A stretch of 64,000 nt of DNA from Methylovulum miyakonense HT12 (GTDB taxonomy: Bacteria; Pseudomonadota; Gammaproteobacteria; Methylococcales; Methylomonadaceae). The stretch lies in contig NZ_KB913025.1 in assembly GCF_000384075.1 (NCBI RefSeq), forward strand, positions 1,244,119 through 1,308,118. Direction: 5' to 3'. Below are positions 59,452 through 64,000 of the stretch, one piece after another. Every line of letters starts with the position of its first letter. The first letter of the stretch is position 1. The position numbers were made by a program, and so were the translations under genes. Below the pieces are notes generated by a model that had not been told where the DNA came from, did not search any database, and saw nothing but the letters and a program-made list of their open reading frames with translations.

Positions 59452-60882
59452 ATGAATTTTATACTTTTGGGTCTAGCCGCACTCTGTTTGCCGGTTATGG
59501 CAATTGCCGACAGTGGCACGTCCGCCGCCGCCACTATGGACTTGACCCATCATGTTATCGGATATCTATCTGTTTTCGTTACGGTAGCGGCTTATATCGC
59601 CGCCATGTCAGAAGAAGTGACAGAGCTGCGCAAATCCAAACCTATGGTGTTAGGTTCGGCTTTAGTCTGGTTTGTCATTTGTATTTACTATGCCTTGCAT
59701 GGCGAAGCAAAAACAGCGGCCTTGGCTTTTGAAAGTAATTTGCTTGCATATATCGAGCTGCTGTTGTTTATTTTAGTGTCGATGACCTACCTCAATACTA
59801 TGGAAGAGCGCGGCATTTTCAAGGCCTTGCAAGTGTATTTGTTAAGCAGGCGGTTTAGTTACCGAAAGTTGTTTTGGATAACTGGCGGTTTGGCTTTTGT
59901 TTTATCCACGGTGGTTAATGGCCTGACGATTGGCTTATTAATGGGGTCAATTGCGCTGGCGGTGGGTAAGAAAAGACCTGAGTTTGTTGCTTTAGCGTGC
60001 GTCCATATTGTTTCCGCCACCAACGCAGGTGGTACTTTCAGCCCTTTGGGCGGTATTTCGACCTTATTTGTTTGGCAACACAAAATCCTGCATTTCACTG
60101 AATTTTTCTCGTTGGCCATTCCCTGTCTGGTCAACTTCCTGGTTCCAGCTTGCATCATGCACTTTTGGGTGCCCAAAGAAATCCCCGAAGCCCTTCAAGA
60201 AAAAGTGCTGCTACGACGCGGCAGTAAGCGCATTATTTTCCTGTTCATACTGACTTTAACGATCACCGTCAGTGCAAACGTGTTGCTCGAATTGCCTCCT
60301 GCGGCGGGCATGATGGCGGGCTTGGGGCTGCTGCAATTTTTTAATTTTTATCTGAATAAAACAGCGAATGAGAAAGAAAGTGACTTTGCCCATGTGTACC
60401 GCTTTTACAATTTGGAAGTGCCAAAAGCCAATAGCAACCGGACATTTGATGTGTTTAAAAATGTCGGCAATGTCGATTGGGATACGCTGTTGTTTTTTTA
60501 CGGCGCGATGATGATTATCGGGGCCATTGGTTTTATTGGCTATCTGGATGCGATTGCCCAGTTTTTATTCGGGCAAATCAACCCGACCTTAGCCAACATC
60601 ATGATCGGCCTATCCTCGGCGTTTGTTGATAACGGCACCTTGATGTTCGCCGTGCTGAACATGCACCCGGATCTTCCCGCAGGCCAATGGTTGTTGCTGA
60701 CCTTAACTTTAGGTGTCGGCGGCAGTTTGTTGGCAATCGGTTCCGCGCCCGGTGTCGGGATGCTCGGCCATATTAAAGGTTATTACACGTTTACCGCCCA
60801 CATGCGCTGGATGCCTGTGATTTTATTAGGCTATTTCGCTAGTGTCGCCGCTCATTTCTGGATTAATGCCCGCTATTTTTAG
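59452..60882 (+). CDS. nhaD: NhaD-type sodium/proton antiporter
   Basis: 476-residue inner-membrane protein with about twelve helices that exchanges Na+ or Li+ for protons and helps keep pH and sodium balance. NhaD-type motifs include AAMSEEVTELRKSKPMVLGS, TVVNGLTIGLLMGS, IVSATNAGGTFSPLGGISTL, AFVDNGTLMFAVLNM and SLLAIGSAPGVGMLGH. An N-terminal signal-like helix (LGLAALCLPVMAIADS) precedes the first core helix. A good ribosome binding site (AGG) lies eight bases before the ATG. The -10 TATAAT at 59414-59419 may belong to its promoter. Confidence 0.93.
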   Translation: MNFILLGLAALCLPVMAIADSGTSAAATMDLTHHVIGYLSVFVTVAAYIAAMSEEVTELRKSKPMVLGSALVWFVICIYYALHGEAKTAALAFESNLLAYIELLLFILVSMTYLNTMEERGIFKALQVYLLSRRFSYRKLFWITGGLAFVLSTVVNGLTIGLLMGSIALAVGKKRPEFVALACVHIVSATNAGGTFSPLGGISTLFVWQHKILHFTEFFSLAIPCLVNFLVPACIMHFWVPKEIPEALQEKVLLRRGSKRIIFLFILTLTITVSANVLLELPPAAGMMAGLGLLQFFNFYLNKTANEKESDFAHVYRFYNLEVPKANSNRTFDVFKNVGNVDWDTLLFFYGAMMIIGAIGFIGYLDAIAQFLFGQINPTLANIMIGLSSAFVDNGTLMFAVLNMHPDLPAGQWLLLTLTLGVGGSLLAIGSAPGVGMLGHIKGYYTFTAHMRWMPVILLGYFASVAAHFWINARYF

Positions 60883-60940
60883 CAAGGCCCATACACAAGC
60901 AAGACGGTAAAGCCGTATGTATGGGGCGTTAGAAAAATAC

Positions 60941-60959
60941 AGGCCGCGTTGCGGCTTTG
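60941..60959 (+). terminator. weak terminator after nhaD
   Basis: GCCGC (60943-60947) pairs with GCGGC (60951-60955) around a 3-base loop and is followed by TTTGT. It lies about 60 bases after the nhaD stop codon. Weak, but in the right place. Confidence 0.4.
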
Positions 60960-61040
60960 TCGTCGATCCCAATTTGCAAAATTGCGGTAGCTGTGTAATA
61001 AACCTAAAAGCATCTTTCACTATTAGAATAATTACAAACC

Positions 61041-63800
61041 GTGCAAAATCCAGCTTCAAAATTTTTAGTCGGTATCGACTTAGGGACCACCCATACCGTT
61101 GTTGCTTATGCACCAATCCACGGCGACCATAAAACCGCCGACATCCAAATTTTCCCTATCGAACAATTGGTTGCCCCAGGACAGGTGGCGGCAAGGCCGT
61201 TGTTGCCATCAGTGCGCTACCATCCCGCTGAGGGCGAACTGTCCGCCGCTGATGTGAGTTTTTCTCCCGCTGGCGAAGCCGCCGTGATTGGCGAAGCGGC
61301 ACGGGTGTTAGGGGCGAAAACCAAGGGCCGCTTTGTCACCAGCGCGAAAAGCTGGTTGTCGCATCCTTCCGTTGACCATAGCGCGGAAATTTTGCCCTGG
61401 GGCAGCGGTGAGGAGATCAACAAAGTCTCGCCGATTGATGCCAGCGCCAGTTATTTGCAGCATATCCGCACCGTGTGGCGGCATCAATTCCCTGATGCGC
61501 CCTTGGAGCAGCAAGATATTGTCATTACCGTGCCTGCGTCATTTGATGAAGCGGCGCGTTCCTTGACTTTGGAAGCGGCGAAAATCGCAGGGTTACATCA
61601 AGTGCGCTTGCTGGAAGAGCCGCAAGCCGTGTGTTACGACTGGTTACGCCGCCATACGGGCAAGCTCCAACAAGCGTTGGCAGATGTGCATTTATTGCTG
61701 GTCTGCGATGTCGGCGGCGGCACGACCGATTTGACCTTGATTAAAGTCGAGCAAGGCGACCATGAACCTAAATTGACCCGTATCGGCGTGGGCGACCATT
61801 TGATGTTAGGCGGCGACAATATCGACTTGGCTTTGGCGCATCTGGCGGAAAGCCGTTTGGGTGCGGCGGACAAACGCCTGTCTGCGGCGGACTTTTCGCA
61901 ATTGATCGAACAATGCCGGATCGCCAAAGAACGCTTGCTGGCGGAAGATGCGCCGGAGCAAGTCAATGTGACCTTACTCGGTGGCGGTTCCAAGTTGATT
62001 GGTAGTTCGCGTTCGGCAATTTTGGCCCGCGAGGAAGTCAGGACGATCGCCTTGGATGGCTTTTTCCCGCTCTCCGGTTTGGCAGATTTGCCCGAACGCA
62101 AACGCAGCGGCGTGGTGGAATTTGGTTTGCCTTATGCCGCCGAACCTGCCGTCAGCAAACACATTGCAGCGTTTTTAAAGCAACACAAACTTGCCGCCCA
62201 AGAAGCCTTGGGTGGCGAGGCGTGTGTGCCGGACGCATTGCTGTTAAACGGTGGCGTGTTCCGTAGCCAACCGATTACCCAACGTTTATTGGCTTTGCTG
62301 GCTTCGTGGCGCGAACAAGCTCCTGTATTGCTGGAAAACCAGCATCCTGAATTGGCGGTGGCGTTTGGCGCGGTCAGTTATGCCGTGGCCCGACGCGAGA
62401 AAAAACTCAAGATCGGCGGTGGCGCGGCGCGGAGCTATTTCTTGTTGGTCGATACCGATGACCAGCAACAAGGCGTGTGCATCTTGCCGAAAGGCAGTGA
62501 AGAAGGCGACGAGGTCATTTTAAAAGACCGCCAGTTTGCCTTGCGCTTGGGGCTTCCGGTGCGTTTCCATTTGGCTTCGACTACAGGCGACAACGGGTTC
62601 AAGCCGGGCGATGTCACTGCCATCAGCGATGATTTCCATTCCCTGCCGCCGCTTGCCGTGGCCTTGCAAAGCGATGGTGGTTCGGCGGCCAGCGAAGTGG
62701 TGGTGCAATTGGCGGTCACGCAAACCGAGGTTGGCACGTTGAAAATCCAATGTGTCGCCGTGGATAACCCGCAGCAACGTTGGGACGTGGAATTCCAAAT
62801 CCGCAAAAAAAGCCGTGCTTCCACGCCAGCGGATGTGGCTTTACCAGCGGAAAAAATGCAGCGTTTGGAAGATAAAATCCAGACCATTTACGGCACAAAA
62901 TCCAAGCAAGTTGATCCAAAATCGGTAAAAAACCTGCGGGCCGATTTGGAAAAAATCGTCGGTAGCCCGCGTCCAGAATGGGCGACCCCTTTGCTCAGAA
63001 GTTTGTTTACGATGTTGCTGGAAGGCAGTAAATATCACCGCCGTTCTGATAACCACGAACGGATATGGTTGAGCTTGATCGGTTTTTGTTTGCGGCCCGG
63101 ATTTGGTTATCCGCTGGATGATTGGCGGGTTGAGCAATTATGGAAACACTATCCGAACGGTATCCAGTTTGTGAATGAAATCCAAAATTGGACCGAATGG
63201 TGGACGCTGTGGCGGCGGATTGCCGGGGGCCTAAATGCCGCCGCGCAAGAGCAATTGTTCAACGACATCAGCAAATACCTCAATCCCGCTTCGGCTCGCC
63301 AGCCAGGCGTTGCCAAGCAATTGAAAACCCGTGGTTATGAAGAGATTGTCCGCTTAGCCGCAGTACTCGAACGATTGCCGGTGGCGCAAAAAATCCAATT
63401 GGGCGAATGGCTATTGCAACGTCTGGAAAAAGTCAGCGAACCCGATCAAACGTGGTGGGCGGTCGGGCGTATCGGGGCACGGATTCCTTTTCATGGTAGC
63501 AGCCACAATGTCATCCCCGCCGAAACCGTTGCTAATTGGTTACAAAGCATGTTGCAAGAAGATTGGAAAAAATCCCCCCATATCGGTTTTGCGGCGACTT
63601 TGATTGCGCGGATGAGCGGTGACCGTAGCCGAGATATTGATGATGCGTTGCGGATGCAAATCATCGAAAAACTTAAACTCAGCAAAGCTCCTGTGTCTTG
63701 GGTATCGTTGGTTGAGGAAGTGAAAGAACTGGATGAGAAGGACGAAAAGCAAATTTTTGGCGAAGCTTTGCCGCCTGGGTTGAAGCTCATTAGCCAGTAG
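61041..63800 (+). CDS. large Hsp70 family chaperone-like protein (DUF3731-type C-terminus)
   Basis: 919-residue Hsp70-family protein. The ATPase domain has FLVGIDLGTTHTVVAYAP, LVCDVGGGTTDLTLI and LLNGGVFRSQPITQR. After about residue 450 a substrate-binding-like beta domain (ARSYFLLVDTDDQQQGVCI, LGLPVRFHLAST) is followed by a long helical C-terminal region (about 600-919) of the kind labelled DUF3731. It is not DnaK or HscA; this longer class often pairs with a second Hsp70 or DUF2760 gene, not seen here. Translation begins with GTG at 61041. A strong terminator follows. Clients unknown. Confidence 0.85.
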   Translation: MQNPASKFLVGIDLGTTHTVVAYAPIHGDHKTADIQIFPIEQLVAPGQVAARPLLPSVRYHPAEGELSAADVSFSPAGEAAVIGEAARVLGAKTKGRFVTSAKSWLSHPSVDHSAEILPWGSGEEINKVSPIDASASYLQHIRTVWRHQFPDAPLEQQDIVITVPASFDEAARSLTLEAAKIAGLHQVRLLEEPQAVCYDWLRRHTGKLQQALADVHLLLVCDVGGGTTDLTLIKVEQGDHEPKLTRIGVGDHLMLGGDNIDLALAHLAESRLGAADKRLSAADFSQLIEQCRIAKERLLAEDAPEQVNVTLLGGGSKLIGSSRSAILAREEVRTIALDGFFPLSGLADLPERKRSGVVEFGLPYAAEPAVSKHIAAFLKQHKLAAQEALGGEACVPDALLLNGGVFRSQPITQRLLALLASWREQAPVLLENQHPELAVAFGAVSYAVARREKKLKIGGGAARSYFLLVDTDDQQQGVCILPKGSEEGDEVILKDRQFALRLGLPVRFHLASTTGDNGFKPGDVTAISDDFHSLPPLAVALQSDGGSAASEVVVQLAVTQTEVGTLKIQCVAVDNPQQRWDVEFQIRKKSRASTPADVALPAEKMQRLEDKIQTIYGTKSKQVDPKSVKNLRADLEKIVGSPRPEWATPLLRSLFTMLLEGSKYHRRSDNHERIWLSLIGFCLRPGFGYPLDDWRVEQLWKHYPNGIQFVNEIQNWTEWWTLWRRIAGGLNAAAQEQLFNDISKYLNPASARQPGVAKQLKTRGYEEIVRLAAVLERLPVAQKIQLGEWLLQRLEKVSEPDQTWWAVGRIGARIPFHGSSHNVIPAETVANWLQSMLQEDWKKSPHIGFAATLIARMSGDRSRDIDDALRMQIIEKLKLSKAPVSWVSLVEEVKELDEKDEKQIFGEALPPGLKLISQ

Positions 63801-63830
63801 CAAAACGTCTTATTTTCAAGCCAATAAAAA

Positions 63831-63861
63831 AGGCGCGTTGCCAAAAGCAACGCGCCTTTTT
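63831..63861. terminator. strong bidirectional intrinsic terminator
   Basis: AGGCGCGTTGC (63831-63841) pairs with GCAACGCGCCT (63847-63857), flanked by a run of A and a run of T. It separates the convergent Hsp70 and peroxiredoxin genes. Confidence 0.92.
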
Positions 63862-63889
63862 CGTTTCAGCTAGATTTAGCTAAAAACGC

Positions 63890-64000
63890 TTACAGTTTGT
63901 CAGCGTTTTTGTCCAAATATTCAGCAACACCAGCAGGGCTGGCGTTCATGCCTGCATCGCCTTTGTTCCAACCCGCTGGGCAAACTTCGCCATGTTCTTC
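63890..64000 (-). CDS. peroxiredoxin (AhpC/Prx type), C-terminal end only
   Basis: Only the last 36 codons lie in the window. They read EEHGEVCPAGWNKGD, then GMNASPAGVAEYLDKNADKL and TAA at 63890. The cysteine in EVCPAGW is the resolving cysteine of typical 2-Cys peroxiredoxins, which reduce hydrogen and alkyl peroxides. The N-terminal peroxidatic part is beyond the right edge. Confidence 0.88.
   Translation of the reverse strand, partial: EEHGEVCPAGWNKGDAGMNASPAGVAEYLDKNADKL

Overview
The window is a gammaproteobacterial chromosome segment around the replication origin. The gene set (mreBCD-mrdAB-mltB-rlpA-dacA, pilT/pilU, hldD/hldE/gmhA, rpmH-rnpA-yidD-yidC-mnmE, dnaA-dnaN-recF-gyrB, lgt, dksA-gluQ) is that of a Gram-negative gammaproteobacterium with lipopolysaccharide and type IV pili. 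Several Uma2 genes, a periplasmic multicopper oxidase and the gene mix would fit a methanotroph-like or sulfur-oxidiser-like lineage, but nothing in the window names the genus. No rRNA, tRNA, CRISPR array or intact insertion sequence was seen.

Layout. 0-5 kb: a leftward gatC-gatA-gatB operon (gatB runs off the left edge), split by two Uma2 paralogues flanking a metalloprotease-like/YkgJ cysteine-cluster fusion. 5.1-14.6 kb: a rightward cell-shape and peptidoglycan operon (mreB, mreC, mreD, mrdA, rodA, mltB, rlpA, dacA, a D-amino acid aminotransferase, ybeD), with mostly overlapping genes. 14.6-18.6 kb: purC, pilU and pilT leftward, yggS rightward. 18.6-20.2 kb: a small accessory island with a truncated FtsH-like peptidase, a coupled small gene, and a 0.6 kb gene-free stretch full of hairpins and palindromes. 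20.2-25.6 kb: a leftward LPS operon (msbA, Uma2, gmhA, hldE, hldD). 26-31.3 kb: a Deg-type protease, a small acidic protein, a P-loop protein, a MetA-type acyltransferase, an SlyD-like isomerase and mutM. 31.3-31.7 kb: a decayed PhoX/DUF839 gene.

31.7-43 kb is the origin region. mnmE-yidC-yidD-rnpA-rpmH run left; dnaA-dnaN-recF-gyrB-lgt run right. The dnaA-dnaN gap holds seven consensus DnaA boxes in AT-rich DNA, and two perfect parS palindromes lie at the end of recF and just before gyrB. This block looks clearly more AT-rich than its flanks. 43-50.8 kb holds mutY-yggX, a GNAT, a frameshifted YdjM-type gene, gluQ, dksA, an aminotransferase, a rhodanese and acs.

50.9-55 kb is the most unusual operon: a STAS antagonist, an RsbW-like ATP-binding protein and a large NAD-dependent glutamate dehydrogenase, the last two overlapping by ATGA. 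55-64 kb holds ychJ, a two-domain sulfotransferase-like protein, a multicopper oxidase whose type-1-copper-like motif sits in the first half, an NlpE-like periplasmic protein, an NhaD antiporter, a 919-residue Hsp70 and the 3' end of a peroxiredoxin gene.
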